DNA of 64,000 bases from the NCBI GenBank assembly GCA_947169885.1, contig CAMVRM010000002.1, positions 82,820-146,819 of the forward strand, in the 5' to 3' direction. A program made the translations under genes and the position numbers. This stretch comes from an uncultured Ruminococcus sp. Lineage in GTDB: Bacteria; Bacillota; Clostridia; Oscillospirales; Ruminococcaceae. Below are positions 24,914 through 33,303 of this stretch, one piece after another. Position 1 is the first letter of the stretch. Every line of letters begins with the position of its first letter. The notes under the pieces were generated by a model. The model saw nothing but the letters and a program-made list of their open reading frames with translations. It made no database searches and had not been told where the DNA came from.

Positions 24914-25837
24914 ATGAAAAAGAAAATAGCAGCCCTCGCAGTTTCGATAGCCCTTGCACTCTCGGCAGTCTCCTGCGGAAAGGCAGAGAAGTCCGATGAA
25001 AACACCATTAAGATAGCCTATCTGCCGATAACTCATTCGCTCGCCGTTCTTGAAGAAGCGGAGGAGCTTGAAGAACAGTCGGGAACGAAAGTCGAACTTG
25101 TCAAGTACGGTTCGTGGTCTGAACTTCTCGATGCGCTCAACTCAAACCGTGTTGACGGCGCTTCGGTGCTTATCGAACTTGCCATGAAGTCAAAGCAGGA
25201 GGGCATAGGCTTAAAAGCCGTGGCGCTGGGACACCATGACGGAAACGTGATAGTTGTGTCGAACGACATCGAAACGGCTGCCGATCTCAAAGGCAAGACG
25301 TTCGCTATCCCTCACAGGCAGTCGTCACACAATATACTGTTAAACGATGCGCTTGCAACAGCAGGGCTGACAGTTGATGACCTGACAGTGACGGAGCTTG
25401 CGCCTACCGAGATGCCCTCGGCGCTCGCAAGCGGACAGATCGACGGTTACTGCGTTGCCGAGCCTTTCGGCGCTATGGGCGTGTCGCTGGGTGCAGGAAA
25501 GGTGCTGTTCAGTTCTGAGGAACTGTGGGAGGATTCGCTCTGCTGCGGACTTGTGCTCACCGATAAGTTTATAGACGAGCGCCCCGAAGATGCAAAGACT
25601 TTTGTTGAGAAATACAAGTCGGCAGGCAACGCCCTCGACAAGGAAAAGGCAAAGGAAGTCGCAAAGAAATATCTCAGTCAGTCGGATGAAGTGCTTGACA
25701 TCTCGCTGCGCTGGATATCATACAACGATCTTGACATAACCGAGGAGACATACAACAAGCTTGCGGAAAAAGTCAAGGAATACGGGCTTTCCGACAACCC
25801 TCCCGCTTATGAGGACTTTGTGAAGAATGATTTTTGA
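24914..25837 (+). CDS. ABC importer substrate-binding lipoprotein (SsuA/NMT1-like)
   Basis: 307 aa. Lipoprotein signal ending AVSCG (Cys about 21). The body follows the SsuA/TauA/NMT1 pattern: IKIAYLPITHSLAVLEE, the DALNSNRVDGASV segment, DLKGKTFAIPHRQSSHNILL, LAPTEMPSALASGQIDGYCVAEPFGAMG and a CCGLVLTDKFI strand. Relatives bind sulfonates, taurine, nitrate, bicarbonate or thiamine precursors; the pocket residues do not settle which. First gene of a three-gene importer operon with a consensus promoter and palindromic operator. Confidence 0.88.
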   Translation: MKKKIAALAVSIALALSAVSCGKAEKSDENTIKIAYLPITHSLAVLEEAEELEEQSGTKVELVKYGSWSELLDALNSNRVDGASVLIELAMKSKQEGIGLKAVALGHHDGNVIVVSNDIETAADLKGKTFAIPHRQSSHNILLNDALATAGLTVDDLTVTELAPTEMPSALASGQIDGYCVAEPFGAMGVSLGAGKVLFSSEELWEDSLCCGLVLTDKFIDERPEDAKTFVEKYKSAGNALDKEKAKEVAKKYLSQSDEVLDISLRWISYNDLDITEETYNKLAEKVKEYGLSDNPPAYEDFVKNDF

Positions 25838-25852
25838 TAAGGCGTGATATTC

Positions 25853-26614
25853 ATGAAAAAACTGCTCTCTCTGAAAAATATCGTCATTTCGATAGCGATA
25901 CTCATACTTATATGGCAGCTGCTTTTTATGGTGAGTAGCTATGACAAGGCGCTTTTCCCTTCGCCGAAAATGGCGCTCGATGCGCTCATTGAGATGACCG
26001 AAAACGGCAGGCTCGCCGAGAATGTCACAACGAGTATGTACCGTTTTGCGGCAGGGTATCTCAGTTCAGTGACTGTTGCGGTGATACTGGGGCTTATCCT
26101 CGGCAGGCTGCCGAAAGTCTTTCAGTACATCAACCCTGCGGTGCAGCTGCTGCGCCCTATCTCGCCGACAGCGTGGATGCCGTTCATCGTTCTGCTGTTC
26201 GGTATCGGGGACGTTCCTGCGATAGTGATAATCTTCATCGCCGCATTTTTCCCCGTTCTTCTCTCAACAGTTGCAGCCGTCAGCAACATCGACCCTATAT
26301 ATCTGAAAGTATCGAAGAACTTCGGCATAAAGCAGCCTGCGCTGACGTGGAAAGTCATTTTTCCTGCGGCGTTCCCTCAGATAGCAAACGGCATACACTT
26401 AGCGCTGGGAACTGCATGGATATTCCTTGTTGCAGGCGAAATGGTGGGCGCACAGTCGGGTCTGGGCTATCAGATAATAGATGCAAGGAACAATATCCGT
26501 GCAGACATTCTGCTTGCGACTATCCTTGTTATAGGGCTGATAGGCATTATCCTTGACGGCATACTTAAACTTATTGAAAAGGCGATACTCAGGTCATGGG
26601 GAGGTGTCAGCTGA
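25853..26614 (+). CDS. ABC importer permease (SsuC-like)
   Basis: 253 aa from the ATG at 25853; a GTG at 25844 is in frame but the AAGG at 25839-25842 suits the ATG. Six membrane segments and the permease-ATPase contact motif MVGAQSGLGYQIIDARNNI near the C-terminus (EAA-like loop) fit the SsuC/TauC family. It lies 15 bases after the binding protein gene and is followed at once by the ATPase gene. Confidence 0.9.
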   Translation: MKKLLSLKNIVISIAILILIWQLLFMVSSYDKALFPSPKMALDALIEMTENGRLAENVTTSMYRFAAGYLSSVTVAVILGLILGRLPKVFQYINPAVQLLRPISPTAWMPFIVLLFGIGDVPAIVIIFIAAFFPVLLSTVAAVSNIDPIYLKVSKNFGIKQPALTWKVIFPAAFPQIANGIHLALGTAWIFLVAGEMVGAQSGLGYQIIDARNNIRADILLATILVIGLIGIILDGILKLIEKAILRSWGGVS

Positions 26615-26615
26615 A

Positions 26616-27386
26616 ATGTATATCGAGGTAAAAGATGCCTGCAAGAAGTTTGTGCAGGACGGAAAAGAGTTCACGGCGCTGGATCATGTTTCGCTCGACA
26701 TCGAAAAGGGCGAGTTCATCTGCCTGCTGGGTCCTTCCGGCTGCGGAAAAAGCACCCTGCTCAACGCTTTGGCAGGCTTTGAAAAAGTGAGCAGCGGAAG
26801 CGTTCGGATAGACGGCAAGGAAGTCACCGAGCCGTCGATAGACAACATCACGATATTCCAGAACTACGGACTTCTGCCGTGGAGAAACGTGCTGAAAAAC
26901 GTGGAACTGGGGCTTGAATCGAAGAAAGTCCCAAAAGAGGAGCGTGAGAAAACTGCGAAAAAGTATCTCGGGCTTGTGGGGCTTTCGGGCTATGAAAAGC
27001 GCTATCCAAAGCAGCTTTCGGGCGGTCAGCAGCAGAGAGTCGCAATAGCAAGAGGGCTTGCAGTCGATCCCGAGATAATCTTTATGGACGAACCGTTCGG
27101 AGCGCTTGACGCTATAACAAGAATGAAACTGCAAGAGGACATACTGAAAATTTCCCGTGAGGAAAAAAAGACGATAATCTTTGTTACGCATGACATTGAA
27201 GAAGCGGTGTTCCTTGCCGACAGGATAGTTGTCATGATGGCAGACCCGGGGCGCATAAAAAGCATCGTGAAAGTTCCGCTCGGTTCTCACCGTGACAGGA
27301 CGAATGACGATTTTCTCTATGTCCGTGACAAAATTTTCGAGCTGTTCAACATGAAAGTCAACGACTATATAGAATACAATATTTGA
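26616..27386 (+). CDS. ABC importer ATPase (SsuB-like)
   Basis: 256 aa from the ATG at 26616, preceded by GGAGGTG; the longer frame runs back into the permease gene. It has GPSGCGKSTLLNALAGFE (Walker A), NYGLLPWRNVLKNVELGLE (Q-loop region with N in place of the usual Q), LSGGQQQRVAIARGL, IIFMDEPFGALD and IFVTHDIEEAVFLADR. It powers the SsuC-like permease. Begins one base after the permease stop, so translation is coupled. Confidence 0.92.
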   Translation: MYIEVKDACKKFVQDGKEFTALDHVSLDIEKGEFICLLGPSGCGKSTLLNALAGFEKVSSGSVRIDGKEVTEPSIDNITIFQNYGLLPWRNVLKNVELGLESKKVPKEEREKTAKKYLGLVGLSGYEKRYPKQLSGGQQQRVAIARGLAVDPEIIFMDEPFGALDAITRMKLQEDILKISREEKKTIIFVTHDIEEAVFLADRIVVMMADPGRIKSIVKVPLGSHRDRTNDDFLYVRDKIFELFNMKVNDYIEYNI

Positions 27387-27513
27387 TTCGGAATTATTTG
27401 TTATTGTTGCTGAAAACTTGACCGCAGAAATAATGATATATAAACAAAATATACATGAACAGATAATAAACGTATGATATGATTTAAATAAAAAAATTGG
27501 GAGCAGATCAATT

Positions 27514-29616
27514 ATGAGCGAACATGAACATCATCACGAACACGAACATCACCACGAACATGACCATGCGCCTGCGCATATCCACTCGCACAGAAATATC
27601 ATCGGCTTTGACGAACACGGCGTTCCGACAGTCATTTTAAAGGCGAGCCACGGCGAAGGCGAAGCAGACGATCCGCAGGCGTTCATCAGGGACTATATGA
27701 ACGCCGTTACGGAATACCGCAAGACTTTCCCCTCAAAACAGGATGTTATCGAACAGACCCCCGACCCTGCCGTCAGGGAGATGCTCCTCAGAATGGAACA
27801 GCTGGGGATAGACACGACTTTCGACCGTTTTGACAAGCAGAAACCGCAGTGCAATTTCGGGCTTGCGGGCATCTGCTGCAAGATATGCAACATGGGTCCA
27901 TGCCGCATAACCGCAAAGTCGTCCAGAGGTGTCTGCGGTGCGGATGCTGACCTTATCGTTGCGAGAAATCTTCTGCGTTCGGCGGCGGCAGGTGCGGCTC
28001 AGCACGGTATGCACGCAAGAGAGGTCATGCTGTCGCTGAAATGGGCGGCTGAGGGCAAGCTGGATATTCCGATACTGGGTGAGCAGAAGATACGCTCAAC
28101 CGCCGAAGCTTTCGGCATAAAGCAGAAGAACCGTCAGCTGAAAAACGTTGCAAAAGACCTTGCTGACGCACTTCTTGAAGATATGTCAAGAACTGTTCCC
28201 GATGAGTACAAGACCATTTCCGCCTGTGCTGTTCCCGAAAGACAGCAGGTGTGGAAAGAACTTGACATTCTGCCGATAAGCGCTTATCACGAAGTTTTCG
28301 AGGCTTATCACAAATCGGGCTGTGCGACTGACGGCGACTGGCGTTCGGTCATGCAGCAGTTTTTGAGATGCGGACTTGCGTTCACTTTCTCGGGAGTTGT
28401 AGGTGCGTCTATCGCAACGGACAGCCTGTTCGGAGTTGGCGACAGAGTTACTTCAAAAGTAAACATCGGTGCGCTGGAAAAGGGTTACGTGAACATCGCA
28501 GTACACGGACACTTGCCTACGCTCGTCAGTCAGATAGTTGCGGCAGGTCAGCGTGACGACCTTATCGAACTTGCAAAATCAAAGGGTGCAAAGGGCATCA
28601 GGTTCTATGGCATATGCTGTTCGGGACTTTCGGCGATGTACAGATACGCAGGAGTTATCCCGCTGTCGAACGCTGTTTCGGCTGAACTTGTTCTCGGAAC
28701 GGGTGCGCTCGATCTGTGGGTCGCAGACGTTCAGGACGTTTTCCCCTCGATAATGGAAGTCGCACACTGCTTCAAGACAACTGTTGTCACCACCAGCGAA
28801 TCCGCAAGACTTCCCGGGGCTGAACGTTACGAATACGATCATCACCACTCGAACATAGGCGAAACTAAGGCGCTTGCCGAGAAGATCGTCCGCCGTGCTA
28901 TCGAAAGTTTTGAAGCGAGAAAGGGTATACCTGTTTACATACCGCCTTACGAAGTTGAAGCGGAAGTTGGTTTCTCGGTGGAGTATATCCACAAGCGTTT
29001 CGGAAGTATGCAGCCGCTTGCAGATGCCATAAAGGACGGACGCATCTTGGGCGTTGTGAACATGGTTGGCTGCAACAACCCGAAAGTTCTTTACGAAAAG
29101 TGCATAGTTGACGTTGCGGACGTTCTGCTCAAAAACAATGTGCTGATAATCTCAAACGGCTGTGCATCTTTTCCGCTCATGAAGCTGGGTTACTGTGCAG
29201 TTTCGGGCAAGGAGAAAGCAGGGGAGAGCCTTCGTGAGTTCTTAGAGCCTGACCTGCCCCCTGTATGGCACGTCGGCGAATGTATCGACAACACACGTTC
29301 ATCGGGTATCTTCGCAGGGATCGCCTCAGCACTGGGACACAAGATGTTCGAGATGCCGTTTGCGTTCTCCTCGCCCGAGTGGGGCAACGAAAAGGGCATT
29401 GATGCGGCGCTCGGTTTCAGGCTCAACGGCATCAGTTCGTACCACTGTGTCGAAGCGCAGATATTCGGCTCGAAGAACGTCATAGAGTTCCTGAAATACG
29501 GCACTCTTGAAACGCTTGGCAGCTGCATGAACGTTGACACCGACCCCGTAAAGCTTGGCGAAAAGATAGTCGCCGACATGAAAGAAAAGCGCAAGGCTCT
29601 TGGCTGGAAAGTCTGA
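27514..29616 (+). CDS. cooS: Anaerobic carbon monoxide dehydrogenase catalytic subunit with His-rich N-terminus
   Basis: 700 aa. Residues 1-27 contain about a dozen His among Glu/Asp and then HSH. The B and D iron-sulfur cluster cysteines are in PQCNFGLAGICCKICNMGPC (about 112-131) with RGVCGADADL after. C-cluster (Ni-Fe) ligands are represented by NIAVHGHLP (His), RFYGICCSG (Cys), VGCNNP, SNGCASFPLMKLGYC and VWHVGECIDN. CooS interconverts CO and CO2 with ferredoxin. Most relatives are near 630 aa, so the N-terminal extension is extra. Neither cooC/cooF nor acetyl-CoA synthase genes are near. A 127-bp gap from the ABC operon leaves joint transcription open. Confidence 0.93.
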   Translation: MSEHEHHHEHEHHHEHDHAPAHIHSHRNIIGFDEHGVPTVILKASHGEGEADDPQAFIRDYMNAVTEYRKTFPSKQDVIEQTPDPAVREMLLRMEQLGIDTTFDRFDKQKPQCNFGLAGICCKICNMGPCRITAKSSRGVCGADADLIVARNLLRSAAAGAAQHGMHAREVMLSLKWAAEGKLDIPILGEQKIRSTAEAFGIKQKNRQLKNVAKDLADALLEDMSRTVPDEYKTISACAVPERQQVWKELDILPISAYHEVFEAYHKSGCATDGDWRSVMQQFLRCGLAFTFSGVVGASIATDSLFGVGDRVTSKVNIGALEKGYVNIAVHGHLPTLVSQIVAAGQRDDLIELAKSKGAKGIRFYGICCSGLSAMYRYAGVIPLSNAVSAELVLGTGALDLWVADVQDVFPSIMEVAHCFKTTVVTTSESARLPGAERYEYDHHHSNIGETKALAEKIVRRAIESFEARKGIPVYIPPYEVEAEVGFSVEYIHKRFGSMQPLADAIKDGRILGVVNMVGCNNPKVLYEKCIVDVADVLLKNNVLIISNGCASFPLMKLGYCAVSGKEKAGESLREFLEPDLPPVWHVGECIDNTRSSGIFAGIASALGHKMFEMPFAFSSPEWGNEKGIDAALGFRLNGISSYHCVEAQIFGSKNVIEFLKYGTLETLGSCMNVDTDPVKLGEKIVADMKEKRKALGWKV

Positions 29617-29654
29617 CGGATAACAGATAGTATTATATTTAAGGAGAAAATATC

Positions 29655-30047
29655 ATGGCTTGTTTTTTAGCGCCTGCAACAGAGGCTGTTGTTACTACTG
29701 TTTTGCAGAAAGTCATCAAAAAGAAAGAGGAAAACCACGCCGAGGAATGTCATAATGACGGGAAGATATGCTTCTCGGACAAGCTGGGCTGGTTAAACGG
29801 TATGCTGTGGGGCGGCTCGGGACTGCTTGCGTTCGAGCATTTATGGCACGGCGAGATAACACCGTTTTTTCCGTTTCTCACGGCGGCTTCAAACCCTGCC
29901 GATACCGCCGAGATGCTCCATGAGATAGCGACTTCGGGAACGGCAATGGCGGCACTGGTCACGCTTGTGTGGGCAGGAATGGTAGCTGTCACAAGCAAGC
30001 TTTCCGCAAAGACCCCGACACCGCAAAAGGCAGGTGAAACAGCATGA
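29655..30047 (+). CDS. Small membrane protein in the cooS cluster
   Basis: 130 aa, AAGGAG just before the ATG. It begins MACFLAPATEAVVTTVLQKVIKKKEE, has a short hydrophilic part with Cys and His (ECHNDGKICF), and then two or three membrane segments including WLNGMLWGGSGLLAFEHLWHGEITPFFPFL. I know similar conserved clostridial proteins of unknown function with the same start. It follows cooS by 38 nt and overlaps the next gene, so it probably forms a unit with it. Confidence 0.8.
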   Translation: MACFLAPATEAVVTTVLQKVIKKKEENHAEECHNDGKICFSDKLGWLNGMLWGGSGLLAFEHLWHGEITPFFPFLTAASNPADTAEMLHEIATSGTAMAALVTLVWAGMVAVTSKLSAKTPTPQKAGETA

Positions 30048-30358
30048 CTCTGCTCATAACCGTTATTGCGGCGGTGATCTCAACGCTCATCTGGTATGTA
30101 AGCCCGAAAGCAAGACAGCTGAAAGCAGGCGTTCTTCTGTATATGTTCTGGGGCGCTTCACTAATGTGGCTCGTTGATGCAGTAGTTGAATATATCGAAG
30201 CAGGTGCGGAGTTCTTCACGCCTGCCGCCGCCGATATGCTCAATGACGCATTTTTAGGTGTATCGGTCGTTGCGCTTGCGCTTGTTGTATGGGTGATCTT
30301 CCTGCTTGTCAAAGACCCGACAGGACAACTGAAAAAAACACTCACAGAGCATAAGTAA
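30044..30358 (+). CDS. Small membrane protein overlapping the previous gene
   Basis: 104 aa, starting in an ATGA overlap with the 29655 gene. Three membrane segments (about 1-18, 28-52, 68-90), with VSPKARQLKAG and LVKDPTGQL on the cytosolic side. Function unknown. The overlap and matching size make a two-part membrane complex likely. Confidence 0.78.
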   Translation: MTLLITVIAAVISTLIWYVSPKARQLKAGVLLYMFWGASLMWLVDAVVEYIEAGAEFFTPAAADMLNDAFLGVSVVALALVVWVIFLLVKDPTGQLKKTLTEHK

Positions 30359-30360
30359 AA

Positions 30361-30401
30361 AAAAGAGCTGTTCCGAACATTTCATTCGGAACAGCTCTTT
30401 T
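30361..30401. terminator. Strong bidirectional terminator
   Basis: A 17-bp perfect stem (AAAAGAGCTGTTCCGAA and complement) with a seven-base loop, flanked by A- and T-runs. It serves the cooS cluster from the left and the CotH-type gene from the right. Confidence 0.95.
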
Positions 30402-32669
30402 TTATTTTGTGACAACAGCCACGATGTCGCTTGAAACACCGGGTATCTTTTTGCCGTCAATTATCTTATAGCTTCTTATGCGGACATAGAATGTCTTGCC
30501 CGAAGTCAGACCGCATACGATACCGCTTGTTTTGGTGCGGTCTTCGATCACGTATGTTTTCTTTGCAAGGAATGACTTTGTGAGCGAGCCTTCTATCTGA
30601 TAGCCGTCAGCGAGGGGGTCTTCCTTCCAGCTGAGGTTGATCGTGCCTTCAATGTCAGACTCTGCTGTAAGTGCCTGTCTTGAAGGGACTATGTAGTAAT
30701 ACTGTCTTGCCGTTCCCGAGAATCTGCCTATGCCGCTTATGCAGACTATGGCTTTTCCGGGAGCGATGTGATCCTTTACCACAAAGGTATAGTCAACGTC
30801 TTTTTCAAGCGTTTCGCCGTTGTAAGTTATGGTGAGTTCGGGCATAACGGGTCTGCCTGTGTATGCAACTTTATCGGAAGAAAGCTGAGCATCAGCATCG
30901 GCTATATTGATCTTTGTCGTAACAGCCACGATGTCGCTTGAAGCGCCCGGTATCTTTTTGCCGTCGATCACCTTATAGCTTCTTATGCGGACATAGAAAG
31001 TCTTGCCGGGGGTCAGACCGCAGACAGTTCCGCTCGTTTTGGTGCGGTCTTCTATGACGTATGTTTTTTTAGCGGAAAATGACTTTGTGAGCGATGCCTG
31101 AATGTGATAGCCGTCTGCAAGAGGGTCTTCGTTCCAGCTGAGGTCGACCGCACCTTCGGTGTTTGACTCGGCAGTGAGTGTCTGCTTGGCAGGAACAATG
31201 TAGTAATACTGTCTTGTTTCTCCCGTGAACTTGCCTGCGCCGCTGATGCAGACAATGGCTTTTCCGGGATCGGTGTGATCTTTGACTACAAACGTATAGT
31301 CACGGTCTTTTACAAGTGTTTCGCCGTTATAGGTCAAAGTGAGTTCAGGCATGACAGGTCTGCCTGTGCAGACAACGCTCTCAGCGGACATCTGAGCATC
31401 AGCTTCGGCAATGTCGATCTTTTTGTTCCAGTCGGCGGTAACGCTGTTCATATACTTCTGTCTTTTTTCATACCATGACAAAAGATGATTTTTCACAACG
31501 CTGACTGTTTCGGCGGTGGTGTTCCACCTTTCGGCGTCTTTTTCCCAGCTTTCCTGAAGCGACTTGCCGTAGGTGTTGTAAAAATCATTGACGTATTCGG
31601 GAAGAGCGGTGCGCAGATCAAGCGTTTTCTCGAACTGCTCACGATAAGCACGTCTGAAAGAATCCTTTTCAAAAAGGTAGCTTCCGAAATTTATGTCTCT
31701 GTAATGGATATTCGACCATCTGTTGGTGTAGTCTGTGTTGTAATCGCAGTCAAAATCCCATACGGGTCCCAGCTTTAAAGGAGCATCTAATGATTCCGCA
31801 TACCAGTACATATTTGAACCTGCGGCATCGGAATTTGCCTGATAATCCTTTGCAAGATACCACGAAACGGCGCTTGTCAGGTCAATATCCGACTGATATT
31901 CATAGTCACTGCTGTCCATGATCTTTGCGGCGGCGGCAGACATTTTGTCAGCTATCGCAGACTTTTGTTCGTCAGTGAAGTCTTCCGCTTCGGGTTCTTT
32001 GAATGTGAACGCCATATGCTCATTCAAGCCGTCAAAAGTGAAGCTTTCGTCCGCTTTCCACCAATAGGCATCATTTTCAATAATAAAACCGTTGTCTTCG
32101 ATGTCAAGGTCCTTTACCATCTGCTCAACGGCTTCACAAAGGATATAACAGCCCTTGTAATCGCCGTTGACGTTGACGTTTACATATTCAAAAGACGGCT
32201 GCCACTCCATGCCGCAGTATTCCGAGGTAAAGTTCGAGAACAGAAAAGTCAGGTCTGTACCCGAATTGAGAAGCACCCATTTTTTCGACTTGGTGTCAGT
32301 TCCGAAAGCCTGTTTTTTGCTGAGTTTCAGTTTATAGGGCTTTTTATCGCCGAGCGCAGAGGTGTTTCCACGTATCTTGACTTTTGCCTCCGAGTCGAGA
32401 ATGGTCTTTATCTCCATGTTCGGGTCAACGTATTCAACTGTGCAGTTGACATATGAATTATCGGTTATCGAGTTGCCCCACATACCCGAGGGCGGGGGAA
32501 GAGGTGTACAGGGCGGGTCAACAAGATCCTCAGTGGTTATGTTGACCGTTGAGATGCTTTTCTGAACTGTTTCCGCTTCGGCTGTCACATCTGTGGAGGG
32601 CACAAAAGCAATGAACCCTGCTGTTATGACAGCTGAACACATAACAGCTGTAAAATTTTTCATATTCAT
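30402..32669 (-). CDS. Secreted CotH-type protein with two repeated fibronectin-like modules
   Basis: 755 aa with a signal peptide to about residue 30. Residues about 50-415 match CotH kinase-like proteins: KVKIRGNTSALGDKKPYKLKLSKK, NVNVNGDYKGCYILCEAVEQ, and the catalytic-type GPVWDFDCDYNTDYTNRW. CotH proteins phosphorylate spore coat or extracellular proteins. Two near-identical modules of about 168 residues follow, each with an N-terminal strand set (GRPVMPELTLTYNGETL) and an FN3 domain (DLSWNEDPLADGYHIQ, KTFYVRIRSYK). The protein is extracellular; nothing shows a wall anchor. Preceded by AAAGGAA. Confidence 0.85.
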   Translation of the reverse strand: MNMKNFTAVMCSAVITAGFIAFVPSTDVTAEAETVQKSISTVNITTEDLVDPPCTPLPPPSGMWGNSITDNSYVNCTVEYVDPNMEIKTILDSEAKVKIRGNTSALGDKKPYKLKLSKKQAFGTDTKSKKWVLLNSGTDLTFLFSNFTSEYCGMEWQPSFEYVNVNVNGDYKGCYILCEAVEQMVKDLDIEDNGFIIENDAYWWKADESFTFDGLNEHMAFTFKEPEAEDFTDEQKSAIADKMSAAAAKIMDSSDYEYQSDIDLTSAVSWYLAKDYQANSDAAGSNMYWYAESLDAPLKLGPVWDFDCDYNTDYTNRWSNIHYRDINFGSYLFEKDSFRRAYREQFEKTLDLRTALPEYVNDFYNTYGKSLQESWEKDAERWNTTAETVSVVKNHLLSWYEKRQKYMNSVTADWNKKIDIAEADAQMSAESVVCTGRPVMPELTLTYNGETLVKDRDYTFVVKDHTDPGKAIVCISGAGKFTGETRQYYYIVPAKQTLTAESNTEGAVDLSWNEDPLADGYHIQASLTKSFSAKKTYVIEDRTKTSGTVCGLTPGKTFYVRIRSYKVIDGKKIPGASSDIVAVTTKINIADADAQLSSDKVAYTGRPVMPELTITYNGETLEKDVDYTFVVKDHIAPGKAIVCISGIGRFSGTARQYYYIVPSRQALTAESDIEGTINLSWKEDPLADGYQIEGSLTKSFLAKKTYVIEDRTKTSGIVCGLTSGKTFYVRIRSYKIIDGKKIPGVSSDIVAVVTK
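30405..31420. repeat. Tandem duplication of about 505 bp in the CotH-type gene
   Basis: Two adjacent copies encode nearly the same 168-residue module (start points near residues 418 and 586). Shared segments such as TARQYYYIVP/ETRQYYYIVP and KTYVIEDRTKTSG show the copies are recent. Confidence 0.85.
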
Positions 32670-33067
32670 TCAACTTTTTCCTTTCTGTGTTTATCGACAA
32701 GAATATTAACTTTTACAATTTATCTTAACATACGTTTGATTATATAATATGAACATATAATAAACAAACTATAAAATCACAGACTGCTGATTTCTGGCAT
32801 TTTTGGTATAGTTTTACTTTTTTGGGGAACTTTTGTAATAGAAGAAAAATCGCATATAAGTAGTCGGATGTGTTATTTTACCGATTATAATTATTAAAGT
32901 AAGTAACGCAAAAAGTTAATATTTGTCAAAAGAAAAGTCATTTGAATTATGATTTCCTGTTGATTTTTTGTCATTCTGCCCTGCTGAAAAAAATCAACAT
33001 TATTTTTTTGTTGATAAGCGCAAAAAATAGCTAACACGCCGATTTTTCATTCTTTGCGAAAAAGTGC
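32670..33067. other. AT-rich intergenic region with an inverted repeat
   Basis: About 400 bases without a gene. At 32958-32999 is a 12-bp inverted repeat (TGTTGATTTTTT and complement) with an 18-base loop, followed by a T-rich stretch; it could act as a terminator or protein site. Nothing else is clear. Confidence 0.5.
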
Positions 33068-33096
33068 TTGAAATACGTTCGTTTTAGTAGTATAAT
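33068..33096 (+). promoter_or_regulatory. Promoter of the SulP gene
   Basis: TTGAAA (33068-33073), 17 bp, TATAAT (33091-33096). The long family A element starts 15 bases further on. Confidence 0.85.
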
Positions 33097-33111
33097 AGAG
33101 AACGCTGTTTG

Positions 33112-33275
33112 AGAACCTGTCTTCACAAGACTCTGTACGTGTCTTTTCAACGATATTCAGTCGCTTTCTGCGTTGAAAAACCTTGCAGTGCGACAGCACA
33201 ACTGCGGTTTTTCGCCTTGAAATCGACTAAATCTCGCTGAAAATCCACGCACATTTCTTGTGAAGACAGGTTCTA
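33112..33275. repeat. Family A palindromic element, long form (copy f)
   Basis: 164 bases, inverted relative to copy d on the plus strand and nearly identical to its reverse complement. It lies between the SulP promoter and its ribosome binding site (28 bases to the ATG), so the whole structure is in the mRNA leader. Confidence 0.95.
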
Positions 33276-33303
33276 AAAATATTTAGTAAAAGAGGTAATG
33301 TCA

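Noticed and set aside
24695..25036. 113-codon minus-strand frame over the importer promoter
   Set aside because: It overlaps the substrate-binding protein gene, promoter and operator and shows no start signal.
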